Source of the DNA: Devosia sp. 66-22
GTDB taxonomy: Bacteria > Pseudomonadota > Alphaproteobacteria > Rhizobiales > Devosiaceae
Assembly (NCBI GenBank): GCA_001899065.1
Contig: MKUZ01000018.1
Coordinates: 216,840-280,839, forward strand
Length of the DNA stretch: 64,000 nt
Direction of reading: 5' to 3'
This document shows positions 9,404 to 17,192 of this stretch, in pieces (position 1 is the stretch's first letter; every line of letters begins with the position of its first letter). A program made the position numbers and the translations under genes. A model generated the notes under the pieces. The model had not been told where the DNA came from. It searched no databases and saw nothing but the letters and a program-made list of their open reading frames with translations.

Positions 9404-10087
9404 TCAGGAGGCGGGGCCGACGGTGGCGAACCAGTAGGAGTTGCCTTGCTCGACGAAGCTCGAGGCAACGTCCGAGAACTGGATCTTGAGTTCGCCGCGG
9501 CGGTCGAGCTCGATCGGGCCCTCGCTCGCAAGCGAGGATTTGCCGTCGGCGAAGACGTGGTTCACGGCGATCTCGACGGCGTCGTCGGTATCGTTGTTGA
9601 GGTTGATCAGGAAGAAGGACGGGTCGAACTCGACCTGGGCCGGGTTCTCGGCCTGCAGCGCCTTGATCACGGTCTCGATGGGCTGGAGCATCTTGAGGGT
9701 GAGATCGGCGCGGCTATCGTCGGTCGTGGCGACCTCGAGGACGAACAGGTTCGGCTCGGCGACATCGGCACCGGCCGGCACGATCTGCAGCGCCGTTTCG
9801 ATCTCCGCGAGCTGTGTGCCCTGGCCGTGCTGGTCCTTGCTGATGCACTGGCCCTTGCCCGTAGTGGGAGCGAGCGCGCTCAGCTTCTCGATCAGGCCAT
9901 TGAGGCCTTCCTTGCATTCGTCTTCGCCGCTCTGCGGCACGCGCAGCACGGCGGGGACGGAAACGGATTCGCCACTTTCGACGGCCTTCATCACATCGGC
10001 GAGATAGACGGTGGATTCGACTTCCGGCGCGCAGGCGGCCAGCAGGACCGGCAGCGCGAACACGGCGGCGAGGGTTTTGACGTTCAT
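9404..10087 (-). CDS. Lipoprotein of unknown function (paralogue 2)
   Basis: A 227-residue protein beginning MNVKTLAAVFALPVLLAAC, with a lipobox cysteine at 19. The open frame reaches further upstream, but the signal peptide and the GGAG sequence upstream place the start at 10087. It is a diverged tandem paralogue of the 8700-9356 gene. The mature domain is predicted to be anchored in the inner or outer membrane facing the periplasm. No enzymatic motif is visible. Confidence 0.75.
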   Translation of the reverse strand: MNVKTLAAVFALPVLLAACAPEVESTVYLADVMKAVESGESVSVPAVLRVPQSGEDECKEGLNGLIEKLSALAPTTGKGQCISKDQHGQGTQLAEIETALQIVPAGADVAEPNLFVLEVATTDDSRADLTLKMLQPIETVIKALQAENPAQVEFDPSFFLINLNNDTDDAVEIAVNHVFADGKSSLASEGPIELDRRGELKIQFSDVASSFVEQGNSYWFATVGPAS

Positions 10088-10192
10088 TTGGAGCTCCCCA
10101 GAACTGATGGGCGCGCTCTTGCCCCAGCCAAGATGAACGGAAGCTGAGCGCGGGCGCCGCTGGTGTGACGCGGGCGCCACGCTCGCGGCGCG

Positions 10193-11314
10193 CTACTGCC
10201 GCAATCCTAGCACGCGATCCTTGCTGCGTACGCGTTCACGTGCCTGCTTGGGCCACAGATCGTACTGGGCGCCGTCGAGGATGTGATGAGCGTGGACGGG
10301 CCAGTTGGGATCCTCAAGCGCCCCGCGCGCGAAGGCGACGAGGTCCGCTTCGCCCTGCTCGAGGATGCGTTCGGCGTCGTGCGGATCGTCGATGAGGCCG
10401 ACGGCAATGGTCTTCACGCCCGACTCGCGCACGGTTTTGCTGAGTGGGACCTGGTAGAGCGGGCCGGGCTTGATGCCGGCGCCGTCGAAGCCGCCAGACG
10501 ACACGTGGATAGCGTCGACGCCACGGGTCGTCAGTTCGCGCGAGAGAACGACGGAGTCCTCAATGCTCCAGCCGTCGGGGCTGCCATCGGTGGCCGAGAT
10601 GCGGACGAGGAGCGGCTTGTGCACCGGCCAGACGGCGCGGACGGCCTCGGCGACCTCGAGCGCAAAGCGCATGCGGTTCTCGCGACTGCCGCCGTAGCGG
10701 TCGGTGCGCTTGTTGGCGAGGGGCGAGAGGAACTGGTTGATGAGGTAGCCATGGGCGCCGTGGATCTCGACGATATCGAAGCCGGCCCTGTCGGCGCGAA
10801 TGGCGGCTTCGGCAAAGGCGCGAATGGTCGCCGCGATATCGGCTTCGGTCATCTCGCGCGGCAGCGTGTAGCCGGCATGCGTTTGAGAATGGATGATCGG
10901 GCTTGGCGCGACCGGTGTCCAGGCCTCGAAGGCGTAGTCGATCTTGTCCTGTTCGGTTTCATCGAAGCCGTGGCGCCAGGCGATGGGAGTCGACGCCTTG
11001 CGGCCGGCGTGTGCGAGCTGGATGCCGGCAGCGGCGCCTTCGGCGTGCAGGAAATCAACGATATGCTTGAGCGGCGCGACCTGTCCGTCGTCCCACAGGC
11101 CCAGATCGCCATAGGAGATGCGGGCCTCGGGGAGCACGCCTGTGGCCTCGAGAATGACGAGACCGAAGCCGCCGAGGGCGAAGCGGCCCAGATGCACGAA
11201 GTGCCAGTCATTGGCGACGCCGTGCTGCGCCGAATACTGGCACATGGGGGCGACGACGGTGCGGTTGCGGAGGGTGAGGGAGCGCAGGGTGAGCGGAGAA
11301 AACAGAAGGGACAT
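10193..11314 (-). CDS. NADH:flavin oxidoreductase, old yellow enzyme family (YqjM-like)
   Basis: A 373-residue FMN-binding TIM-barrel ene-reductase. The start SLLFSPLTLRSLTLRNRTVVAPMCQYSA contains the Cys25/Tyr27 pair of the YqjM (class III) branch. QLAHAGRKAS and the HGAHGYLINQFLSPLANKRTDRYGG segment carry the substrate-binding His pair and the family signature. Family members reduce activated C=C bonds with NAD(P)H; the natural substrate is usually unknown. Monocistronic on the minus strand. Confidence 0.9.
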   Translation of the reverse strand: MSLLFSPLTLRSLTLRNRTVVAPMCQYSAQHGVANDWHFVHLGRFALGGFGLVILEATGVLPEARISYGDLGLWDDGQVAPLKHIVDFLHAEGAAAGIQLAHAGRKASTPIAWRHGFDETEQDKIDYAFEAWTPVAPSPIIHSQTHAGYTLPREMTEADIAATIRAFAEAAIRADRAGFDIVEIHGAHGYLINQFLSPLANKRTDRYGGSRENRMRFALEVAEAVRAVWPVHKPLLVRISATDGSPDGWSIEDSVVLSRELTTRGVDAIHVSSGGFDGAGIKPGPLYQVPLSKTVRESGVKTIAVGLIDDPHDAERILEQGEADLVAFARGALEDPNWPVHAHHILDGAQYDLWPKQARERVRSKDRVLGLRQ

Positions 11315-11425
11315 GGGGCTCTACGGTCGAGGAAGACGACCGAGTCTACGACCGTGGCCAGTCCATCGGCAAGTGACGATGAAAGGAAATCGTCCTCAAA
11401 CCACAGCGGAGCGGGGCACGACGAT

Positions 11426-12169
11426 CTACATGGCCCGATAGTGCGCCTTGTCGGCGGGGGTGAACTTCTCGATGGCGTTGCTGAGCATGGCGCGGGGCAT
11501 CTGCGCCGCGTGCGCGTCGAGGAAGGCTTCGAGCACGGCGCGGTCCTTGTCGCCGACGACACGCAGCGCCCAGCCGGCAGCCTTGTGGATCAGGTCTTCC
11601 TTGTCCTTGAGAAGGACGGTGACAATCCTGAGCGTATCGTCGAACTCGCCGCGACGGATGAAGCTGAAGGTCGCGAGAACGGCGGTGCGGCGTTCCCACA
11701 TGTTCTTCGATTTCGCCAGTTTGTGCAGCACGGCGCGCGGCTTGTCGACGAGCCAGGGGCCGACGACGTGCCAGGCGGCGAGGTCGACAAGGTCCCAGTT
11801 GTTGATGCGGTCGTGACGGCGCAGATAGAGGTCATAGAGCTCCTTGCGCCGCGCGTCCGTTGTGGTCTTGAGCGGATACTGCTTGGCCATGGCGCTCAGC
11901 GCGCCGACGCGGACTTCGTGGATGTCGCTGTCGAGCATCTTCTCGAGTTCCCTGGGTGGCAGCTCGGCGAACTCCCTGGCGAGGGCGAAGATCGAGCCCA
12001 TGCGCACACCGATGAATGTGTCGCCATGGCCGTACTCGCCCTCGCCGGACTTGAAGTAGCGCTGGATTTTGCGCAGCTCCTCGTCGTCCTGGAGGGCAAG
12101 CAGACGCTCGGTGAAGCCGCGGGCGGTGAGGTCCGCCCGCGGCTTCAGTGCGGCCTTACTTGCCGGCAT
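11426..12169 (-). CDS. DNA alkylation repair protein (AlkD-like)
   Basis: A 247-residue all-helical HEAT-like repeat protein of the AlkC/AlkD superfamily. Typical segments are RYFKSGEGEYGHGDTFIGVRMG near residue 40, NNWDLVDLAAWHVVGPWL near 120 and WERRTAVLATFSFIRRG near 155. Family members are DNA glycosylases that remove bulky or cationic alkylpurines. It is the last gene of the ArsR-led operon; its ATG overlaps the end of the VOC gene by 14 bases, so translation is probably coupled. Confidence 0.88.
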   Translation of the reverse strand: MPASKAALKPRADLTARGFTERLLALQDDEELRKIQRYFKSGEGEYGHGDTFIGVRMGSIFALAREFAELPPRELEKMLDSDIHEVRVGALSAMAKQYPLKTTTDARRKELYDLYLRRHDRINNWDLVDLAAWHVVGPWLVDKPRAVLHKLAKSKNMWERRTAVLATFSFIRRGEFDDTLRIVTVLLKDKEDLIHKAAGWALRVVGDKDRAVLEAFLDAHAAQMPRAMLSNAIEKFTPADKAHYRAM

Positions 12170-12611
12170 AGGCCGCCTCGAGCTCGGCGACGATGATCTT
12201 CTTCATCTTGAGCATCGCCTCCATGGCGCGCTGTGCGCCGGCCCGGTCGGGCCCGCTCATGGTCGCCTGCAATTGCTGCGGGATGACCTGCCAACTCAGC
12301 CCGAACTTGTCCTTGCACCAGCCGCACTGGCTCTCGGCGCCGCCGTCGCCGACGAAGTGGTTCCAGTAGTAGTCGACCTCCGCCTGGTCCTTGCAGTCGA
12401 TGAGAAAGCTGACGGATTCGTTGAACTTGAAGTCGCGGGTGTCGCCCAGCAGCATGAAGTTGGTGCCGAGGATTTCGACGTGGGCGGTGAGCGGGCGGCC
12501 GTCGGGGAAGCGGGCGCTGACGCCGCCTTTCGACTTGAACACCTGGGCGTAGTAGCTGGCCGCCTCTTCGATGTTTTCCATCCACAGCGTGGGGGTGAGC
12601 TTCTGGGACAT
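12156..12611 (-). CDS. VOC / PhnB-like family protein
   Basis: A 151-residue protein starting MSQKLTPTLWMENIEEAASYYAQVF, typical of the 3-demethylubiquinone-9 3-methyltransferase-like (PF06983) group of the vicinal oxygen chelate superfamily. The late motif CGWCKDKFGLSWQVIPQ is characteristic. The frame is open upstream, but GGAAAC before 12611 and homology fix the start. Catalytic function is not established for this group. It sits fourth in the ArsR-led operon. Confidence 0.88.
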   Translation of the reverse strand: MSQKLTPTLWMENIEEAASYYAQVFKSKGGVSARFPDGRPLTAHVEILGTNFMLLGDTRDFKFNESVSFLIDCKDQAEVDYYWNHFVGDGGAESQCGWCKDKFGLSWQVIPQQLQATMSGPDRAGAQRAMEAMLKMKKIIVAELEAAYAGK

Positions 12612-12636
12612 GGTGGTTTCCTTCCTGAGGGTGAGG

Positions 12637-13059
12637 TTAGCGCGAAGCGCGGGTGAAAAGCCAACCACCGAGAGTGGTGGAGGGCAGGGCGAGAGCGGCG
12701 AGGGCGACGGGATACCAGTTGTGGCCGACGCTCCACATGGCGACTGCTCCGGTAATCGCCGCGACGGTGCCAACGATCCCAAGGATCACCGACAGCCGCA
12801 GCTTGTTGGCGGGCGCGAGCCAGGCGGCGATGTAGCCGCCGAGGACGGTGAAGGCGGTGCGGTAGGCGAGCGCCAAGGCAAGGTTGGCGTCGCTGCCGAC
12901 CGATCCGTCAGTGGGGTAGATGCCGGTCGCGTGAAGCACGGTGTCGGTCGCCATCGACAGGACGGCAACGGTCGCGAAGCCGGCGACGAAAGCAGCGCCA
13001 TAGCGCACGAACGCGCCGAGGCGCGAGGACGAAGCGGTGGTCAGGGATGCAGTAGTCAC
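12637..13059 (-). CDS. Small four-helix membrane protein of unknown function
   Basis: About 140 residues from a GTG start preceded by ACGGAG at nine bases. The longer ATG frame to 13167 lacks a ribosome site and runs through low-complexity sequence. Four hydrophobic segments are visible (FVRYGAAFVAGFATVAVLS, ALAYRTAFTVLGGYIAAWL, VILGIVGTVAAITGAVAM, PVALAALALPSTTLGGWLF). Small membrane proteins of this size often accompany AHSA1/ArsR operons. No function can be assigned. Confidence 0.7.
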   Translation of the reverse strand: MTTASLTTASSSRLGAFVRYGAAFVAGFATVAVLSMATDTVLHATGIYPTDGSVGSDANLALALAYRTAFTVLGGYIAAWLAPANKLRLSVILGIVGTVAAITGAVAMWSVGHNWYPVALAALALPSTTLGGWLFTRASR

Positions 13060-13183
13060 TTTCTGAATCTCCGTTCTGGTTTGAGGGTGAGTTCGGGCAA
13101 TCCCCGGCGCGGTGGCGTCGGAGTGTGGCGGTCGATGGTCGCTTCCGGGTTCAGGGGCGCGCCCCAACCCGACTGAAGCCAGG

Positions 13184-13666
13184 CTAGGCGGCGAGTTCTT
13201 CGGCGAGCACGGCGTCGAGGCGCTTGAAGCCGATCTCCATGCCGTCGGCCATCGGCGTCGCGACGGCGGCGGCGCGGGCTTCGGGCGAGGAATAGGTGAC
13301 GGTCATGGTTGCCGTCGTCCGGCCGTCATGCTCGGTGAAGGCGACGACATTCTCGCTGCCGCCCTTGGTCCAGTCGTCGTCGTAATACTCGGTCTGGGCG
13401 ATCCGCTCGGGCTCGGCGATGGCTGTGTAGAGGCCCTGGCTGCCCATTTCGTAGCCGCCGGGGGATTTTGTGACGAAGCGCCACTTGCCACCGACGCGGA
13501 AGTCGATCTCGCATACGGTCATCTGCCAATCGGGGAGGCCGTACCAGCGGCGCACCAGCTCGGGCTTTGAGTAGCACAGCCAGACCAGGTCGCGCGGCGC
13601 GTCGAACTCGCGGACGACGACGATGTCGCGGTCCCCAGGCGTGGTGATGGTGAGGGGCTTAGGCAT
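13184..13666 (-). CDS. SRPBCC / AHSA1-domain protein
   Basis: A 160-residue START-like fold protein of the activator-of-Hsp90-ATPase (AHSA1) type. It has the usual VVREFDAPRDLVWLCYSKPELVRRWYG opening, the GGKWRFV centre and the late GMEIGFKRLDAVLAE helix. Such proteins bind small hydrophobic ligands or help detoxification, and are commonly encoded directly after an ArsR repressor. The start overlaps the ArsR stop by eight bases (ATGCCTAA), a clear sign of translational coupling. Confidence 0.9.
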   Translation of the reverse strand: MPKPLTITTPGDRDIVVVREFDAPRDLVWLCYSKPELVRRWYGLPDWQMTVCEIDFRVGGKWRFVTKSPGGYEMGSQGLYTAIAEPERIAQTEYYDDDWTKGGSENVVAFTEHDGRTTATMTVTYSSPEARAAAVATPMADGMEIGFKRLDAVLAEELAA

Positions 13667-14042
13667 CGTCGTCCGTCCTTTGCTTCTTTGTCTTGGCGGG
13701 CTTGTCGGTGTTGAGCGGCGTCTGGAGGATTTCGAGCAACGCATCGAGGCGCTGGTAGCTCTTCTCCCAGAAGTCGCGGTATTTCTCGAGCCAGTCAGCG
13801 GCCTCGCGCATCGGGCCGGCCTCGATGGTCACCGGGCGCGAGGTGCCCACATTGGTGCGGGTCACGAGGCCGGCGCGCTCAAGGATCTTGAGGTGCTTGC
13901 TGACGGCGGGCTGGCTGATATCGAAAGGCGCCGCCAGCTCGTTGACCGTCGCGTCGCCGTCCCTGAGGCGGGCGAGGATGGCTCGCCGCGTGGGATCGGA
14001 GAGGGCGATGAAGGTGGCGTCGAGCCGCTCTGACGGGGTCAT
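13659..14042 (-). CDS. ArsR-family winged-helix transcriptional regulator
   Basis: A 127-residue regulator. The helix-turn-helix is seen in LSDPTRRAILARLRDGDATVNELAAPFDISQPAVSKHLKILERAGLV (residues 14-60). There are no cysteine pairs of metal-sensing ArsR proteins, so this is the SRPBCC-associated branch, which likely responds to a ligand other than metal. It begins the five-gene minus-strand operon 14042-11426 and faces DUF763. The inverted repeat just upstream is a candidate autoregulatory operator. Although the frame is open as far as 15785, homology begins at MTPSERLDA. Confidence 0.93.
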   Translation of the reverse strand: MTPSERLDATFIALSDPTRRAILARLRDGDATVNELAAPFDISQPAVSKHLKILERAGLVTRTNVGTSRPVTIEAGPMREAADWLEKYRDFWEKSYQRLDALLEILQTPLNTDKPAKTKKQRTDDDA

Positions 14043-14046
14043 TTGG

Positions 14047-14078
14047 ATAACCGAAGTGTTATAGAACGATTTGGTTAT
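14047..14078 (-). promoter_or_regulatory. Candidate ArsR operator and -10 box
   Basis: ATAACCGAA (14047-14055) and TTTGGTTAT (14070-14078) form an inverted repeat with eight of nine positions matching, flanking a minus-strand TATAAC that fits a -10 box. The position directly before arsR suggests autoregulation. It also lies 80 bases upstream of the DUF763 gene and could affect it. Confidence 0.5.
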
Positions 14079-14156
14079 GAACCTGACGGCCAACGCCGTC
14101 AATAGGGCGGGCGTGAAATTCTTCGTTTCCGATTTGTTCCGTGCTATCGTGAGGGC

Positions 14157-15428
14157 ATGACGCAAAGGGCCGGAAGCGCCGATCTGCCGCTGCATGGCGG
14201 TCGCGTGCCCGAATGGCTCGCCGGCCGGATGGCCAAGCTGGGCGCGGTGATCACCGAGGCCATCGTGCGCGAATATGGGCGCGACGAGTTCCTCAGCCGG
14301 CTCGCCAATCCGTTCTGGTTCCAGTCGTTTGGCGCCGTGATGGGCATGGACTGGCATTCGAGCGGCATTACGACTTCGGTGATCGGGGCGCTGAAGCGCG
14401 GGCTCACGCCGCTCGAAAAGGAACTCGGGCTGCATGTGTGCGGCGGGCGCGGCAAGCACTCGCGCAAGACACCGGACGAACTGGTCGCCATCGGCGACCG
14501 AGTCGGCTTCGACGGCCACGCCCTGGCACAGGCGTCGCGGCTCGTCGCCAAGGTCGACAGCGCCGCGGTGCAGGACGGCTTCGAGCTCTATCTTCATGGT
14601 TTCATCGTTGCCGATGACGGCAAGTGGGTGGTGGTGCAACAGGGGATGAAGGACGAGACGTCGACGGCGCGGCGCTACCACTGGCAGTCGGCGGGCCTGC
14701 GCGACTTCGTCGATGCGCCGCACAGCGCCATCGAAGGCGAGGGGCAGGGGACCATCGTCAATCTCACCGATCTGCGCGCGGCGACGTCGCGGACGCTGTC
14801 GGTGGATTTGCTGGGTGAGCTTGGACCGGATCGCATCGTGCGCGAAGTGGGCAAGCTCGAAGGGCGCGAGAGCGAGCCGGCCGGGGAGGCCGAGCCGCTG
14901 CTGCCGCATCTGGTGATGCCGGCGCATCACGATGTGCGGCCCAAGGACGTGATCCTGCGGCGGCTGCACGGCTCGCTGACGGCGGCTGCCGATCAGGGCC
15001 CCGCCGATTTCAAGGATCTGCTGCTGGTGCCGGGTGTCGGCGCGCGCACGGTGCGGTCGCTGGCGATGGTGGCCGAAGTGATCCACGGCGCGCCGCACCG
15101 CTTCTCCGACCCGGCGCGCTTTGCCATGAGCAAGGGCGGCAAGGATGGGGCACCGTTCCCGGTGCCGCTCAAGGTCTATGACGAGACCATCAAGGTGCTG
15201 AAGTATGCCGTAGTGAAAGCGCGGCTGGGCGCGACGGAGGAGCTGGCGGCGATCAGGCGGCTCGACAACCAGGCGCGGCTGGTGGAGCGCACCGCGACTG
15301 GACCGTCGTTCCACGACTATGTCGCCGAGGAGTGGCGGCGCTCGCCCGAATATGGCGGGCGCACGGTGATGGACGACTATCGCGACAAGGGGCTGCCCCT
15401 GCCTGCCTGGGCCAGAAAGAGGGCTTAA
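14157..15428 (+). CDS. DUF763 family protein
   Basis: A 423-residue protein of the DUF763 family, recognised by RAGSADLPLHGGRVPEWL at the N-terminus and the conserved NPFWFQSFGAVMGMDWHSSGITTSV and CGGRGKHSRKTPDEL segments. Near residues 286-307, LLLVPGVGARTVRSLAMVAEV has the form of a helix-hairpin-helix DNA-binding motif, which hints at a nucleic-acid function. The biochemical role is not known. It is transcribed away from arsR and followed with no gap by the next gene. Confidence 0.85.
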   Translation: MTQRAGSADLPLHGGRVPEWLAGRMAKLGAVITEAIVREYGRDEFLSRLANPFWFQSFGAVMGMDWHSSGITTSVIGALKRGLTPLEKELGLHVCGGRGKHSRKTPDELVAIGDRVGFDGHALAQASRLVAKVDSAAVQDGFELYLHGFIVADDGKWVVVQQGMKDETSTARRYHWQSAGLRDFVDAPHSAIEGEGQGTIVNLTDLRAATSRTLSVDLLGELGPDRIVREVGKLEGRESEPAGEAEPLLPHLVMPAHHDVRPKDVILRRLHGSLTAAADQGPADFKDLLLVPGVGARTVRSLAMVAEVIHGAPHRFSDPARFAMSKGGKDGAPFPVPLKVYDETIKVLKYAVVKARLGATEELAAIRRLDNQARLVERTATGPSFHDYVAEEWRRSPEYGGRTVMDDYRDKGLPLPAWARKRA

Positions 15429-16235
15429 GTGTTCGACCTGTTCGGCGGCATGTCGCGCGACGAGGCCGGGGGACTGGTCTACCGCGCGGCATTGGTGCTG
15501 CTGGGCCTGCTGGCGCTCGCGGCGGCCGTCGCGTTCCTCGTCGGCGTTCGCGAGGTGGTGCGGTTCTGGCCGTTCCTTGGCTACGGCCTGACGCCGGTGT
15601 TTCTTGCGGCGATCCTCGCGGCGATCGCGGCGCCGGTGATCTGGATCGGGCTGTCGGGCGAGTTCGCGGCACTGCGCGGCGGCGCCTGCAACCTTCTCGT
15701 GAGCGGCGGCGGGATCGCGGCCTATGGCCTGTCGCAGAGCTGGGGCGACCCGGTGGGCCGCGTGCAGATGTTCGCTGTGATCCATCTTGCGGTGGCGATG
15801 GCGGCGCTGCTGCTGCTTGTCGTCAGCCAGGGTGCGCAGTGGCGCGATGCGCGACCGACGCCGGTGCTGGTGCGGATCGCGTTCGCGGTCTTCGGACTCA
15901 CACTGGTCACGGTTGGGACGGCGCTGGTGCTGCGCCGCGATGTGTTCCCGTGGCCGCTCGAAGACGACAGCTCGGTGGTGTATGGGTTCGTGTTTCTTGG
16001 CGCTGCGGTCTATTTCGCCTACGGCCTGTGGCGGCCGGTGTGGGGCAACGCCAAGGGCCAGCTCGCCGGCTTCCTCGCTTATGACCTCGTGTTGATCGTG
16101 CCATTCGCGCGACTGTGGCCGGCAAGCCCCAGTCTCAGTCTTGCAGTGTACCTGGCGGTGATTGCCGCTAGCGCGCTGCTTGCGGTCTGGTATCTCGCAC
16201 TCTCTCCGCGATACCGACTGTGGGCCAGTGCGTGA
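15429..16235 (+). CDS. Polytopic membrane protein of unknown function
   Basis: 268 residues from a GTG placed immediately after the DUF763 stop (TAAGTG). About seven hydrophobic segments span residues 18-260, with short charged loops such as RRDVFPWPLEDDS. There is no transporter signature that I recognise. Tight spacing on both sides makes it part of a DUF763-membrane protein-kinase operon. Confidence 0.65.
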   Translation: MFDLFGGMSRDEAGGLVYRAALVLLGLLALAAAVAFLVGVREVVRFWPFLGYGLTPVFLAAILAAIAAPVIWIGLSGEFAALRGGACNLLVSGGGIAAYGLSQSWGDPVGRVQMFAVIHLAVAMAALLLLVVSQGAQWRDARPTPVLVRIAFAVFGLTLVTVGTALVLRRDVFPWPLEDDSSVVYGFVFLGAAVYFAYGLWRPVWGNAKGQLAGFLAYDLVLIVPFARLWPASPSLSLAVYLAVIAASALLAVWYLALSPRYRLWASA

Positions 16236-17140
16236 CCAACCGCGAAGCCAAGCTCAGATCCGGCAAGTTCCCCGTCGACGCAGCGCTTGTCGAGCGGCTG
16301 GTCGCGCGGCAGTTCCCGCACTGGGCCGGGCTGCCGGTCCGGCCGGTGGCGATGGATGGCTGGGACAATTGGACGTTCCATCTGGGCGACAGGATGAAGG
16401 TGCGATTGCCCTCGGCCGAGGGCTATGCCGAGCAGGCGGCGAACGAGAGCCACTGGCTGCCACGGCTTGCGCCGCACCTGCCCGTCGAGGTGCCGGTGCC
16501 GCTCGCGATCGGCCAGCCGGACGAGGGCTTTCCGTGGCTGTGGTCGGTCTATCAGTGGATCGACGGCGAGCCGGTGACGCGCGGCATCGACAAGCTTGCC
16601 CTGGCGCGTGATGTCGCGGGCTTTCTCAACGCGCTGCGGGCGATCGATCCGGCGGGTGGACCGGAGCCGGGACAGCACAGCTTTGCGCGCGGTGCCGAGC
16701 CGATGGTCGCGTATGGCGCCGAAGCGCGAGGCTTCGTCGCGGCGCTCGCTGATGTGATCGATATGCGGGCGGCGCATGCGGTGCTCGACGCGGCGGCGGA
16801 GTCGAAAGCGGTCCGGCCGGCATGGGTGCATGGCGATATCGCGGTGGGCAATCTGCTGGCGCGGGACGGGCGGTTGTCGGCGGTGCTCGACTTCGGCTGC
16901 GCGGCGGTGGGCGATCCGTCATGCGATCTGGTGCTCGCCTGGGTGTTCCTCGAGGGCGAGAGCCGGGCGGCGTTCCGCGCGCTGGTGGCGGTTGACGAGG
17001 CGACATGGGCGCGCGGACGGGCATGGGCGCTGTGGAAGGCGGCGCTGCTGGCGGCAAGCGGGCAGATCACGCATCCCGTGGAGAACGCGCCGCTCGAGGT
17101 GATCGCCGCCGTCATCGCGGACCAGCGCGAAAGGGCTTGA
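16232..17140 (+). CDS. Aminoglycoside phosphotransferase (APH) family kinase
   Basis: About 302 residues with a protein-kinase-like fold. The Brenner motif VHGDIAVGNLLA and the metal-binding LDFGCAAVGDPSCDL are intact, and MDGWDNWTFHLGDRMKVRLP forms the N-lobe. I start at GTG 16232, which overlaps the previous stop as GTGA; a GTG four codons earlier is also possible. Members phosphorylate antibiotics, homoserine, choline or sugars; resistance cannot be inferred from the family alone. Confidence 0.82.
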   Translation: MTNREAKLRSGKFPVDAALVERLVARQFPHWAGLPVRPVAMDGWDNWTFHLGDRMKVRLPSAEGYAEQAANESHWLPRLAPHLPVEVPVPLAIGQPDEGFPWLWSVYQWIDGEPVTRGIDKLALARDVAGFLNALRAIDPAGGPEPGQHSFARGAEPMVAYGAEARGFVAALADVIDMRAAHAVLDAAAESKAVRPAWVHGDIAVGNLLARDGRLSAVLDFGCAAVGDPSCDLVLAWVFLEGESRAAFRALVAVDEATWARGRAWALWKAALLAASGQITHPVENAPLEVIAAVIADQRERA

Positions 17141-17192
17141 AGGTTCAAACCAGAAATGGCGATGTGGCGCGTCTCAACCAGCCGAGCGTGCC

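Noticed and set aside
14043-15785. N-terminal extension of the ArsR frame (to 708 codons)
   Set aside because: The extension is antisense to DUF763; ArsR homology begins exactly at the ATG at 14042 and gives the normal length of 127 residues.
16232-17140. Antibiotic resistance gene call for the APH-family kinase
   Set aside because: The Brenner motif shows only kinase chemistry; the family phosphorylates many metabolites, and nothing else indicates a resistance cassette.
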